Assembly: GCA_964396185.1 (NCBI GenBank) | Contig: CAYNEI010000011.1 | Location: forward strand, 1-64,000 | Origin: CAYNEI01 sp964396185 | GTDB lineage: Archaea; Thermoplasmatota; SW-10-69-26 | Reading direction: 5' to 3' | DNA: 64,000 bases | Shown here: in pieces, positions 1 to 7,824 of the stretch | Layout: every line of letters starts with the position of its first letter | Position numbering within the stretch: position 1 is the first letter of the stretch | Position numbers and translations under genes: made by a program | The notes under the pieces: generated by a model | Databases searched by the model: none | The model's input: the letters and a program-made list of their open reading frames with translations, nothing else | Told to the model about the DNA's origin: nothing

Positions 1-2
1 CG

Positions 3-89
3 ACGCTGTTCACGATCCTCCAGCGCGAGGAGCTGGATCCCGAGCAGCGGGTGCTCTCTCAGTGGGGACGCGCCAGCTCGAGAACCTAG
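3..89 (+). CDS. C-terminal fragment of an unidentified protein (truncated by window edge)
   Basis: The window opens inside an open frame that reads TLFTILQREELDPEQRVLSQ and ends at a TAG at 87-89. The peptide is charged and helix-like, and the frame closes exactly where a strong inverted repeat begins, as expected for the end of a real gene. Only 28 residues are visible, so no family can be assigned. Confidence 0.4.
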   Translation, partial: TLFTILQREELDPEQRVLSQWGRASSRT

Positions 90-109
90 ACTTCCGGACG
101 GAAGTCTAG
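86..109 (+). terminator. Perfect 10-bp inverted repeat overlapping the upstream stop codon
   Basis: Arms 86-95 (ctagacttcc) and 100-109 (ggaagtctag) pair perfectly across a 4-nt loop. The left arm contains the TAG of the truncated gene. A 3'-end stem-loop or processing signal is the natural reading; no T-tract follows, so it is not a classic intrinsic terminator. Confidence 0.5.
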
Positions 110-124
110 ACGCTCGTGATCGGG

Positions 125-382
125 TCACGCTGAGGCGTGCCCGGGCCCAGAGAGGCCCGGTTGCCAGTCGTGCGTCCGCAACACCTCGAGACCCGACCAG
201 TCGATGCGGTCCAGGAACCCATCGTGGGTGCCGGAGCGCACGTGCTGCACGAAGGCCTCTGCATGCGCCGGGTGCTGGCCAAGCAGCTCAAGCTGGCTGA
301 GCGGCAGGCCGACCACGCGGGCAGCCTCTTCGAGGGCATCGATCAGGTCGTCGGTCAGGGTCTCCGAGTAATCCAAGTCCAT
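125..382 (-). CDS. Small hypothetical protein, 85 aa
   Basis: Unrecognised acidic, mostly helical protein (begins MDLDYSETLTDDLIDALEEA). I chose the ATG at 382 rather than the longer upstream frame because a TATA-like element (gcgtatctt on the minus strand, near 396-404) lies about 20-25 nt upstream, matching the leaderless pattern seen throughout the window, and because the upstream extension is low-complexity and Trp/Arg-rich. It has no Cys pairs, membrane segments or signal peptide. It stands alone between a truncated plus-strand gene and the SDR gene, which is on the same strand downstream. Confidence 0.5.
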   Translation of the reverse strand: MDLDYSETLTDDLIDALEEAARVVGLPLSQLELLGQHPAHAEAFVQHVRSGTHDGFLDRIDWSGLEVLRTHDWQPGLSGPGHASA

Positions 383-579
383 CAGGGCCACGTGCCAAGA
401 TACGCGGGGTGGTTGAAGCTGTGTCCGGAAGGCCCAGTTCAGCCCAGTGGCCACCACCCCACAACGCCCCGTGGTCTCCTGGGTCCAGGGCCACTTGGGA
501 CCCAGGGCACGACGGGCGAAAGTCCGCCAGGGACATCGGTCCAGCACTTGGGCCCCTCGATCACCCCGAGCCCTGCTCC

Positions 580-1356
580 TCAGGCGCGGTGGATCATGCC
601 TGGGGCAGCTTGGTCTGTGGGGTAGATGACGAGCTCCTGGATGTCGACGTGGTCGGGGCGCGAGGCGCAGTACAGGATCGCATCGGCCACGTCTTCTGCG
701 GTGAGAGGCCGCGTGTCGGCGTAGACTTGGTCTGCGGCCTCGTCGTCGCCGTGGAAGCGGACCTGGCTGAACTCGGTTTCGACGATGCCGGGCTCGATGT
801 TGCAGATGCGCACGCCGCTTCCGTGGACGTCCATGCGGGTGCCTTCGGTGATGGCTCGCACGGCGAACTTGGTGGAGCAGTAGACGGTGCCGCCTGGGTA
901 GAGCCAGCGACCACTGGACGAGCCAAGGTTGACCACGGTCCCCTCCCCGGCGTCCACCATGTTGGGCAGGACCCGGCGTGTCACGTAGAGCAGGCCCTTG
1001 ACGTTGGTGTCGATCATCTCCTCCCAGTCCTGGATGTCTGCCTCGTGCACCGGGTCTTTGCCGCGGGCAAGCCCTGCGTTGTTCACGAGGATGTCCACGT
1101 CGAAGAGCTCGGGTTGCTCATCTGCGAGCTCATCGATGGCGTCCAGGTCGGTGACGTCGAAGCAGACCGGTGTGATCCTGGCTGGCAGGTTCTCCTCCCA
1201 TCGCTTGGCGAGCTCGCGCAGGCGCTCGTTGCGGCGACCGGTGATGATGACCTCTTCGGCATCTGCGCGGGCGAAACCTTCAGCGGCTGCCTGCCCGATG
1301 CCAGCGGTCGCGCCGGTGACGAGCACGCGCTTGCCTGCCAGGTTCGGGTAGGGCAT
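580..1356 (-). CDS. SDR-family NAD(P)-dependent oxidoreductase
   Basis: Short-chain dehydrogenase/reductase of classical length (258 aa), a cytosolic Rossmann-fold enzyme oxidising or reducing an alcohol/carbonyl with NAD(P). Visible motifs are the glycine-rich TGATAGIG near residue 13, NNAG near residue 90, the catalytic serines in NLGSSSG, and YCSTK carrying Tyr and Lys. Overall resemblance is to the YdfG-like 3-hydroxy-acid dehydrogenase/malonic-semialdehyde reductase group, but the substrate cannot be read from sequence. The start (MPYPNLAG) lies 5 bp after the stop of the malate dehydrogenase gene, so the two are almost certainly co-transcribed. Confidence 0.92.
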   Translation of the reverse strand: MPYPNLAGKRVLVTGATAGIGQAAAEGFARADAEEVIITGRRNERLRELAKRWEENLPARITPVCFDVTDLDAIDELADEQPELFDVDILVNNAGLARGKDPVHEADIQDWEEMIDTNVKGLLYVTRRVLPNMVDAGEGTVVNLGSSSGRWLYPGGTVYCSTKFAVRAITEGTRMDVHGSGVRICNIEPGIVETEFSQVRFHGDDEAADQVYADTRPLTAEDVADAILYCASRPDHVDIQELVIYPTDQAAPGMIHRA

Positions 1357-1361
1357 CCAGC

Positions 1362-2246
1362 TCAGAGCTCCACGTCGGCCAGGACCCGCTTGAGCTTCTC
1401 TGCCGAGGCCTGGAGCGCCTTGGTGTCCTCGGCGTCTAAGCCCGGATCGACGACCTTCTCCATCCCGCCGCTTCCGAGCACAGCAGGCACGCCCAGGCAG
1501 CAACCCTCGATCCCGAACTCGCCTGCCATCACGGTGCTCGTGGGCAGCACGCGCTTCTGGTTCTCGATGACGCTGTGGACCATGTTGGCTGTGGCCACGC
1601 CGGGCGCGTAGTAGGTCGCGCCCTTCTTCTCGATGATCTCGGCGGCGAGACCACGGATCTGGTCCTGGACGTCAGGCCAGTCGAGCTGCTTGTCCACGTT
1701 GGCCACGCTCTTGGCGGCCAGCATGGATTCGCCGTGTTCGCCGAGCATCCAGGCGTCCGTGCCGGCGCCAAGCGTGGTGAGGATGTAGCGCAGGCGGATG
1801 GAGTCGTGCCAGGAGCCCATGCCGAAGACCCTGTTGCGCTCCAGCCCACTGAGTTGCCAGGCAGCGTACGTGAGGATGTCCACTGGGTTGGCGACGACGA
1901 GCAGGTGGGCGTCCGGGGCGTGCTCGAACGTCTTGTCGACCACGTCGTTCATGATGCCGATGTTCTTGTTGAGCAGGTCGAGGCGGTCCATGCCTGGCTT
2001 GCGCGGGATGCCTGCGGTGGTGACGACGATGTCGGCGTCGTCGAGGATCTCGTAATCGCTCCCGGCTTGGACCTCGGGGAAGCAGTCCAGGCCCGCCGCG
2101 GCCGCCGCGAGATCTAGGCTCTGGCCGACGGCGAAGTCCTCCTGGATGTCCACCAGGCTGATGGCGTCCGGCTTGATCAGGTGGAGGCATGAGAAGGCAG
2201 TGCTGGCGCCGACCTGCCCGGCGCCCACGAATCCTAGCTTGACCAT
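1362..2246 (-). CDS. mdh: Malate dehydrogenase (LDH-like type)
   Basis: NAD(P)-dependent malate/oxaloacetate interconversion, tricarboxylic-acid cycle, cytosolic. The 294-aa product starts MVKLGFVGAGQVGAS with the nucleotide-binding GAGQVG, then has GIPRKPGMDR, where Arg in the substrate loop is typical of malate rather than lactate dehydrogenase, then VVANPVD and the catalytic-histidine segment GEHGESM. A long GC-rich extension upstream of this ATG is rejected: ccttaatg on the minus strand near 2266 is a TATA-like element spaced for a leaderless transcript starting at 2246. First gene of a two-gene unit with the SDR downstream. Confidence 0.95.
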   Translation of the reverse strand: MVKLGFVGAGQVGASTAFSCLHLIKPDAISLVDIQEDFAVGQSLDLAAAAAGLDCFPEVQAGSDYEILDDADIVVTTAGIPRKPGMDRLDLLNKNIGIMNDVVDKTFEHAPDAHLLVVANPVDILTYAAWQLSGLERNRVFGMGSWHDSIRLRYILTTLGAGTDAWMLGEHGESMLAAKSVANVDKQLDWPDVQDQIRGLAAEIIEKKGATYYAPGVATANMVHSVIENQKRVLPTSTVMAGEFGIEGCCLGVPAVLGSGGMEKVVDPGLDAEDTKALQASAEKLKRVLADVEL

Positions 2247-2296
2247 GTGGTCTGCACATGTGCAGCCCACATTAAGGTGCGCCCCCTGGCCGGGCG

Positions 2297-3556
2297 CTAA
2301 GCAGGGGGTCGGCGGGAGCGGGCGAGCACCGCGACGGTGAGGATCGCTGCAGCGGACCACCCGAGCGGCCACGGGGTCGGGGCCTCGTCCGCTGCCCCGT
2401 TGGTTCCGGTCTCCGGGGCCGCGAGGTCCTCGTCGGTCCAGGGCACCGCCGTGGTGCCTTCGCGCCATGTCCAGTGCTCGGTGCCGTTGGCTGCGTCCAG
2501 TGCGAGCAGGGTGTCCTCGGCGCCGCTGGGGAGCACGAGGCCTGCGTGGACGGTGACCGATGCCAGGCGTGGCTGGGCAGGTGTGCGCCAGAGCTCGGTG
2601 CCGTTCGGGCTGTAGGCGTGGATGGCCGTGTTGGTCGCGACCACCACCATGTCCTCGCCTGGGCTCGCAGCGCCAGCCGTATCCGGGCCAAGGTTGACCT
2701 CCCAGAGGTCATGACCATCCAGGGTCATGGCCAACAGGCGCGCGCCACTGGGAGCGTAAGTCGCGAAGACGAGCCGATCCTCGAGCAGCACCGGCTCTCC
2801 ACCGATGCGCAGGCCCTGGACCGGTTGGCTCCACTGGGTCTCTAGGTCCTGGTCGAGGGCCTTGAGCAGGGTGGTGGCTCGGCTATCCATGCGCGCGGTC
2901 GTGTAGACCCGGTCCTGGTGGGCTGTGATGGCGAAAGGGCGGCCGCCGAGGCCGGTGCGTGCCTGCTCCTGGCCCTCCTCGTCGATGTGGAGGATCGTGC
3001 CTTGCTCGTCGGCGATGAACCATCCACCCGACGGTGCAGGGGCGGGCTGGACGGCAGGTGTGGACGGGAGCTGGATGGTGCGCTGGAGCTCGCCGGTTCG
3101 GTCGATCTCCATGAGACGCGCATCACCGGTGAACGCGGCGATCGTGTCCCCATCGATCAGGGCGTAGCCGTACGTGCCGGGCGGGCCTAGCTCGACGTGC
3201 CACGTGGGCCCCGTGGCGTCGATGGCCTGGATGGTAGGCTGGAGATCGGAGAGGTTGCGGGCCACGGTGACCGCGAGCTCGCCGTCGCTTTCGGGGGCTT
3301 GGACGATGTGGGCGGAGAGGTTGAAGCGCCACCGCTCTTCACCCGCTGTTGAGAGCAGGACCGCGGCGCCCTCCTCGCCGAGCGCGAGCAGGCCACCGTC
3401 GAGCGCCGCTGGCTCGTAGACCGTTAGCGCCGGGTTGTGCGCACTGGCAGGCCCAGTCAATGCGACCAAGGCAACCAGGGCGACCAACGCTGCTGCAAGC
3501 CGCAGACAACCAACGTCCACCGGCCGAAGGCCGGTCCGCTCCGACCGCTCAACCAT
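2297..3556 (-). CDS. Exported PQQ-like beta-propeller protein with C-terminal membrane anchor
   Basis: A 419-aa protein with an N-terminal hydrophobic signal (LRLAAALVALVALVAL then ASAHN), a body of repeated strands of the PQQ/outer-membrane-assembly YxxxALDAxxGxxxW type (for example LLALDAANGTEHWTW near the C-terminus), then a low-complexity linker and a C-terminal hydrophobic helix (LGWSAAAILTVAVLA) followed by Arg residues. It is therefore likely anchored on the outer face of the membrane. No PQQ-dehydrogenase catalytic residues are evident; a structural or sensing role is possible. The start overlaps the stop of trxB by 8 bp, so it probably shares that transcript. Confidence 0.82.
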   Translation of the reverse strand: MVERSERTGLRPVDVGCLRLAAALVALVALVALTGPASAHNPALTVYEPAALDGGLLALGEEGAAVLLSTAGEERWRFNLSAHIVQAPESDGELAVTVARNLSDLQPTIQAIDATGPTWHVELGPPGTYGYALIDGDTIAAFTGDARLMEIDRTGELQRTIQLPSTPAVQPAPAPSGGWFIADEQGTILHIDEEGQEQARTGLGGRPFAITAHQDRVYTTARMDSRATTLLKALDQDLETQWSQPVQGLRIGGEPVLLEDRLVFATYAPSGARLLAMTLDGHDLWEVNLGPDTAGAASPGEDMVVVATNTAIHAYSPNGTELWRTPAQPRLASVTVHAGLVLPSGAEDTLLALDAANGTEHWTWREGTTAVPWTDEDLAAPETGTNGAADEAPTPWPLGWSAAAILTVAVLARSRRPPA

Positions 3557-4541
3557 GGTGGTGGTCGAGCCACTTCTCGGCGTCCATGGCTGCCATGCAG
3601 CCCATGCCGGCTGCAGTGACGGCTTGGCGGTAGTGGGTGTCGTGGACGTCGCCGCAGGCGAAGACGCCCTCGACGTTGGTGCGGGTGCGGTCGTGGACCT
3701 TCAGGTAGCCCGATTTGTCGAGCTCCACCTTGCCTTGGAAGATGTCGGTGTTGGGGTCGTGGCCGATGGCGATGAACAGCCCGTCGGTCTCGAAGTCGTA
3801 GGTCTTGCCGCCGTGCTCGCCGGCCCGCTCCCAGCCGTCTGCGGGGATGGCTTCCTTGGGCTTCCCTTCCGGGTGCTCGATGAGACGCAGCCCAGTGACG
3901 TGGCCATCGCCTAGGTAGCTGATGACCTCGGTGTTCCAGAGGACGTCGATCTTCTCGTGCTCGAGGACCCGTTCCTGCATGATCTGGCTGGCCCGGAACT
4001 CCTCGCGTCGGTGGATGACCGTGACCTTGTCGGCGAACTTGGTGAGGAAGAGGGCTTCTTCCATGGCTGAGTCCCCGCCACCTACCACCGCGACCTCCTT
4101 GTCGCGGAAGAACGCGCCGTCGCAGGTGGCACATGTGGAGAGGCCCTTGCCCTGGAAGGCCTGCTCGTCGGGCAGGCCCAGCCAGCGGGCGCTTGCCCCG
4201 GTGGCGATGATGACCGCGTGGGATTCGACGACCTCCCCCTCGACCTCCACCTTGAACGGGCGCTCGGAGACATCCACGGCGGTGGCGTCACGGTCGACGA
4301 AGTCGGTGCCGAAGCGCTCGGCTTGGGCGCGGAACTGATCCATGAGCTCGGGGCCCATGATCCCGTCGGGGAACCCGGGGTAGTTCTCGACATCGGTGGT
4401 GAGCATGAGCTGGCCGCCGGCCTCGTAGCCAGCGATGCAGAGGACGTCCAGCCGGGCGCGCGCGGCGTAGATCGCGGCGGTCAGGCCGGCAGGACCGGAG
4501 CCGATGATGGTGACGTCTCGGACGGACACAACGCAGCGCAT
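3549..4541 (-). CDS. trxB: Thioredoxin reductase
   Basis: FAD- and NAD(P)H-dependent flavoenzyme reducing thioredoxin-like proteins. Features in order: FAD-binding GSGPAGLTAAIYAARA, the redox-active CATC near residue 138, the second dinucleotide-binding motif VVGGGDSAMEEALFL, and the C-terminal FAD motif GVFACGDVHD. Length (330 aa) is normal. No thioredoxin gene lies nearby. An element ctatttgg (minus strand, 4555-4562) lies about 20 nt upstream of the ATG; a GTG a few codons inside the frame also fits the promoter, so the first residues are uncertain. It is followed by the exported propeller gene with an 8-bp overlap. Confidence 0.95.
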   Translation of the reverse strand: MRCVVSVRDVTIIGSGPAGLTAAIYAARARLDVLCIAGYEAGGQLMLTTDVENYPGFPDGIMGPELMDQFRAQAERFGTDFVDRDATAVDVSERPFKVEVEGEVVESHAVIIATGASARWLGLPDEQAFQGKGLSTCATCDGAFFRDKEVAVVGGGDSAMEEALFLTKFADKVTVIHRREEFRASQIMQERVLEHEKIDVLWNTEVISYLGDGHVTGLRLIEHPEGKPKEAIPADGWERAGEHGGKTYDFETDGLFIAIGHDPNTDIFQGKVELDKSGYLKVHDRTRTNVEGVFACGDVHDTHYRQAVTAAGMGCMAAMDAEKWLDHHHG

Positions 4542-4633
4542 GCTTGGGGACCTACCAAATAGCTTGCGCCCAACGGCTGGACGCCCCGGCCGAATGGCTC
4601 ACCGCGAGTCGCCGCGATCGGGGAACTCGCGGT

Positions 4634-5006
4634 GCATGCCGAAGCAGAGCGCCGCAGCCAGCGGGCACTGGCGGCCCGACGCCCCACCGCACCGCATGCA
4701 GAGCAGCGCCAAGGGGCGAGCCACCAGGCTCGCAAGCAACCGGCTGCCAGGCCGCAACGCGTTGGTTCCTGTGAACCCGAAGCAGGCCGACGCCGTGAGC
4801 GGGCGCTGGCGGCCCGGCGCCAAGCTACGCCGCACGCAGAGCAGCGCCAAGGGTCGAGGCGTAGCCGACGAGCAGGCCGGAACGAGCCAGGCGCCCCCGA
4901 AGGGCGGCCCGGAGGGCCGCGCCAGCGTTCGCTGGCAAGAAGCTCGATGCAGGCATGGCAGCGCCATGCCGAAGCAGAGCGCCGCCGCCAGCGGGCGCTG
5001 GCGGGC
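4634..5006. repeat. Non-coding block of diverged direct repeats with hairpins
   Basis: The 490-bp gap between trxB and the next gene has no convincing CDS. It contains two diverged ~87-bp direct repeats (about 4634-4720 and 4771-4858), each carrying a ccgaagcag core, a gcgggcNctggcgg segment and a distal gcagagcagcgccaaggg core, and a third partial copy at about 4963-5006. The third copy contains a perfect hairpin ccgccagc/gctggcgg, and a related gccagc/gctggc hairpin lies at about 4921-4936. Open frames across it are Arg/Ala-rich in every direction, as expected of GC-rich non-coding DNA. Confidence 0.6.
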
Positions 5007-5034
5007 GTGTGGTGACGTGAGGCCGTGAGCTCGG

Positions 5035-5430
5035 CTACGGTTCGACCCCGAGGGTCTCCGGATCCCGGAACTCCACACGGAGCTTGTCGTCGCCCTCGTA
5101 GGTGGCGCACTCGAAGCCGTGGAGCACGAGGAAGCCGATGTCGCCGAGGTCGTTCTCTTCGACGATCACGAACACCTTCTCCTCGCTGGCCTCGAACCAG
5201 ACGCGGATGAACAGGGCGAACTTCGTGGGGGATTCGAGCCAGACGAGGTGCTCGGTCTCGAGACCGTCGTCCAAGGCTTCCTCCATGGCTTGCTGGGCCA
5301 GCGAGACCACGGTGGAAGCCACGCGCTCGTCATCCAGCGCACGGAGGACGGCTCGCCGCATAGGGAGGTCGTCCGCGAAATCAGGGTTCCAGTCGATCGT
5401 CCAAGGATCAGGCTCCATGGAGGGCCTCAC
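5035..5430 (-). CDS. Hypothetical acidic protein, 131 aa
   Basis: Unrecognised acidic alpha/beta protein: an N-terminal helix-rich half (RRAVLRALDDERVASTVV) and a C-terminal half with alternating strands (KVFVIVEENDLGDIGFLVLH). No signal peptide, membrane segment or Cys motif. A GTG at 5430 is favoured because cttaaag (minus strand, 5453-5459) lies 25 nt upstream, which fits a leaderless transcript; an in-frame ATG four codons later (5418) is the alternative. Single gene between the repeat block and a membrane-protein gene. Confidence 0.65.
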   Translation of the reverse strand: MRPSMEPDPWTIDWNPDFADDLPMRRAVLRALDDERVASTVVSLAQQAMEEALDDGLETEHLVWLESPTKFALFIRVWFEASEEKVFVIVEENDLGDIGFLVLHGFECATYEGDDKLRVEFRDPETLGVEP

Positions 5431-5600
5431 TCCCCCATGGGGGTAGGTTGGGCTTTAAGGTTGTGGCGGGGCCGCCGAAATCTACGGCGCGCGCGGTGGT
5501 CGCGATCCGCGTGCCGGGCTTGCCAGAAATGCGGGGCTTCGCCGCGCCACGAGCGCGCCAGTGGCTCGCTCGCTCGGTTGGCGGGCGGCCCGAAACTACG

Positions 5601-6119
5601 CTATTCGCCAGCCACGAACTTGTAGACGAACTGGAGCGCATAGCCCACGGCCACGCCTGTAGCTGGGCCCGCCACGGCGTACCCGAGGGCTTCGCCGCTG
5701 ACGATGTTGAAGACCGTGTCGCCTGTGTTGATGAGGTTGTACATGCCAAGCCCGTAGAAGGCCACGGTGACGCCGGGCACGACGTACCAGCCCCAGCGCA
5801 TGGGCAGCGTGCCGATGGCGGCGACCACGACCGAGACGAGCCCGAACACGACGAGGTTGAGGGTCGAGAGCTCCTGCGGGACCAGGTTGTTGCCGAGCAA
5901 CACCGTCGCGACCCCGAGGACCAGCGCGACGACGAGGGCGATGATGGTGCGTGCATCTGGGGTGAGCCAGCCGCCACCAGCGTCGCCCGGTTCTTCGGGG
6001 GGCTCCGGGGGCTCCGGGTCGGGGGTGGGCTTGGGTTTGGTGACCGGCTTCATGGTGTGGACGGTCCGCTCCCCGCCTTGCTTGGGCTTCGAGCGGGTCG
6101 TGGACTGGGGGGCGGCCAT
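5601..6119 (-). CDS. Hypothetical membrane protein with Pro-rich N-terminus
   Basis: 172 aa. A charged, Pro/Glu-rich cytosolic-looking N-terminus (PTPDPEPPEPPEEPG) precedes four hydrophobic stretches (IIALVVALVLGVATVLL, LVVFGLVSVVVAAIG, YVVPGVTVAFYGLG, GPATGVAVGYALQFVY). Function unknown; it resembles small four-helix membrane proteins of no known role. The ATG at 6119 is supported by cctttaca on the minus strand near 6143-6150, about 26 nt upstream. The longer frame starting at 6287 reads through the promoter and is rejected. Confidence 0.65.
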   Translation of the reverse strand: MAAPQSTTRSKPKQGGERTVHTMKPVTKPKPTPDPEPPEPPEEPGDAGGGWLTPDARTIIALVVALVLGVATVLLGNNLVPQELSTLNLVVFGLVSVVVAAIGTLPMRWGWYVVPGVTVAFYGLGMYNLINTGDTVFNIVSGEALGYAVAGPATGVAVGYALQFVYKFVAGE

Positions 6120-6348
6120 GCTGGGAGGACCGTCGGGGAGGGTGTAAAGGTTATGAAACCGGTGCGAGGGGCGGTGGGCGCGGTATGGGAGCCGCCGCTG
6201 GCTGGAAAGTGTGCGGCTGCTTGTGTGCCCCTGGCGCGTGTCGGACGGCGCCGACTTACGCGGCGAAGCCACGAATGGGTGCTCCACGCAACGCTTAAAT
6301 GGGGCGTGGACTTAGTCTCGGACACTCCCCCACCTGAGGGTGCCCATC

Positions 6349-6630
6349 ATGAAGATGCCACGCAGGATCAAGCGGCACTGTCCGCACTGCAACGCGCACA
6401 CGCAACAGGACGTGGAGCGCATCCGCCGCCGGCCCGCCAGCGAGATGAAACAGGGTCAGCGACGGTTCCGCCGCGTCATGCGCGGGTACCGCGGTTTCCC
6501 GCGGCCCAAGCCGGAGGGCCGCCAGAAGCCCACCCGGCGCGTCCCGCTGCGCTACCGCTGCAACGAGTGCAAGAAGGCCAACCAAGCCTCCAAGTGCTTC
6601 CGTGCAGGCAAGTTCGAGCTCACGGAGTGA
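6349..6630 (+). CDS. rpl44e: Ribosomal protein eL42 (L44e)
   Basis: Large-subunit zinc-binding ribosomal protein near the E site. About 93 aa, beginning MKMPRRIKRHCPHCNAHTQQ, with CxxC pairs at HCPHC and RCNEC and the basic tail typical of the archaeal/eukaryotic family. The ATG at 6349 matches family starts; an in-frame GTG at 6340 is rejected. A TATA-like cttaaat at 6293-6299 gives a short leader containing gagggtg, a plausible Shine-Dalgarno element, so this operon unusually has a leader. First gene of an overlapping translation operon. Confidence 0.95.
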   Translation: MKMPRRIKRHCPHCNAHTQQDVERIRRRPASEMKQGQRRFRRVMRGYRGFPRPKPEGRQKPTRRVPLRYRCNECKKANQASKCFRAGKFELTE

Positions 6631-6839
6631 TCCTCTTGCCACAAGAACCGCCACAAGAGCCGCCCAAGCGCGGTACGTTCGCTCGTGTCGAGTGCAACGA
6701 CTGCAGCCACGAGCAGGTCGTCTTCGGCCGCTCGGCCACCGCCGTGACCTGCCAGGTCTGCGGCTCGCCCCTGGCCACGCCCACGGGCGGGATCACCAAG
6801 TTCGAAGGCACGTTCAAGGAATACGTGGACGCTCCATGA
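6627..6839 (+). CDS. rps27e: Ribosomal protein eS27
   Basis: Small-subunit zinc-finger protein, 70 aa. The four zinc ligands are visible in ECNDCSHEQ and TCQVCG, about 19 residues apart, followed by the conserved GGITKFEG. It begins at a GTG overlapping the stop of rpl44e by 4 bases (a TTG at 6636 is the alternative) and ends in an ATGA overlap with the eIF2-alpha gene, so translation is probably coupled. L44e-S27e-eIF2-alpha is a classic archaeal gene order. Confidence 0.93.
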   Translation: MILLPQEPPQEPPKRGTFARVECNDCSHEQVVFGRSATAVTCQVCGSPLATPTGGITKFEGTFKEYVDAP

Positions 6840-7627
6840 AGCGCAAGGAGTACCCCGACACCAGCGATCTCGTCGTGCTGACCGTGACCGAGGTCAAGGA
6901 CTTCGGCGCCTTCGGCCAGCTCGAGGAGTACCCGGGCAAGGAAGGCTTCGTCCACATCAGCGAGGTCGCCTCCGGCTGGGTCAAGTACGTGCGCGACCAC
7001 ATCCGAGAGGGCCAGAAAGCGGTCTGCAAGGTCCTCAAGGTCGACGAGGACCGCGGCCACGTGGACCTCTCCTTCAAGCGCGTCAACGAGCACCAGCGGC
7101 GAGAGAAGATCGCTCAGTGGAAGAACGAGCAGAAAGCCGAGAAGCTCATCGAGATCCTGGCCGGCGATCTGGGCCAGGAGCCCGAGGCGCTCTACGAGGA
7201 GTGGGCCTTCGATCTCGAAGAGACCTACGGCTCCCTCTACAGCGGGTTCGAGGCAGCGGCCATCGACCCAGAGGTGCTCAAGGAGGATGGCTTCGAGGGG
7301 GCATGGTTCGATGCGTTCATCGAGCTCGCCCAAGAGAACATCTCCATCCCCTTCGTCACGATCACCGGTTACCTCGACATCACCTCGCCCGCCCCCGACG
7401 GCGTCAAGAAGGTCCAGCAAGCCCTCGAAGAGGCAGGCGGTTCCGAGTTCGAGGACGTTGAGATCGCGGTTCAGTACGTCGGCGCGCCCCGCTACCGCGT
7501 GCGCGTGACCGCCCCGGACTACAAGATCGCTGAGGACGAGCTCGAGAAAGCCGCCAAGCGCGCCATCAAGGTCATCGAAGGGACCGGCGGCGAGGGCGCG
7601 TTCAACCGCGAGCTCGAGGAAGAGTGA
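6836..7627 (+). CDS. Translation initiation factor aIF2 alpha subunit
   Basis: Alpha subunit of the heterotrimeric factor that delivers initiator Met-tRNA to the ribosome. 263 aa; begins MKRKEYPDTSDLVVLTVTEV, an N-terminal S1/OB fold (KDFGAFGQLEEYPGKEGFVH then LDEDRG-type VDEDRGHVDLS), a central helical domain, and the C-terminal alpha/beta domain (PRYRVRVTAPDYKIAEDEL). Normal archaeal length. Its ATG overlaps the rps27e stop (ATGA), and its own stop overlaps the nop10 start (GTGA). Confidence 0.96.
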   Translation: MKRKEYPDTSDLVVLTVTEVKDFGAFGQLEEYPGKEGFVHISEVASGWVKYVRDHIREGQKAVCKVLKVDEDRGHVDLSFKRVNEHQRREKIAQWKNEQKAEKLIEILAGDLGQEPEALYEEWAFDLEETYGSLYSGFEAAAIDPEVLKEDGFEGAWFDAFIELAQENISIPFVTITGYLDITSPAPDGVKKVQQALEEAGGSEFEDVEIAVQYVGAPRYRVRVTAPDYKIAEDELEKAAKRAIKVIEGTGGEGAFNRELEEE

Positions 7628-7824
7628 GCTCGAGCCACATGCTGGCCTCCTGTGTTGCCTGCGGGCGTTACACGATGCAAGACACCTGTCCAGCGTGCGG
7701 CGGCGAGGCCCGCGACCCTGCGCCACCGAAGTTCTCCCCTGAGGACAAATACGGCATCTACCGGCGCCGGCTACGCCGCCAGGACGAGGCGGCAAGCGAC
7801 GAGACGGATGGAGGCTCCCCATGA
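7624..7824 (+). CDS. nop10: H/ACA RNP component Nop10
   Basis: Small zinc-binding scaffold protein of archaeal H/ACA guide ribonucleoproteins, which pseudouridylate rRNA; it binds the catalytic subunit Cbf5. About 66 aa with CVACGRYTMQDTCPACGG (two CxxC pairs) and the signature PPKFSPEDKYGIYRR. The GTG at 7624 overlaps the upstream stop; an ATG at 7639 would give a length closer to family members. Co-operonic with the translation genes and followed by an ATGA overlap with the PAC2 gene. Confidence 0.95.
   Translation: MSSSHMLASCVACGRYTMQDTCPACGGEARDPAPPKFSPEDKYGIYRRRLRRQDEAASDETDGGSP

Noticed and set aside
409..1611. 400-aa plus-strand ORF opposite the SDR gene
   Set aside because: Antisense shadow of SDR/mdh; no family motifs and typical high-GC antisense composition.
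4544..5028. Arg/Ala-rich ORFs in the repeat block
   Set aside because: All frames open because of GC content; no start signals, motifs or conserved-looking residues.
5466..5602. Similar motifs gccgccgaaatctacg and cggcccgaaactacg
   Set aside because: Short, imperfect and in GC-rich DNA; could be chance.
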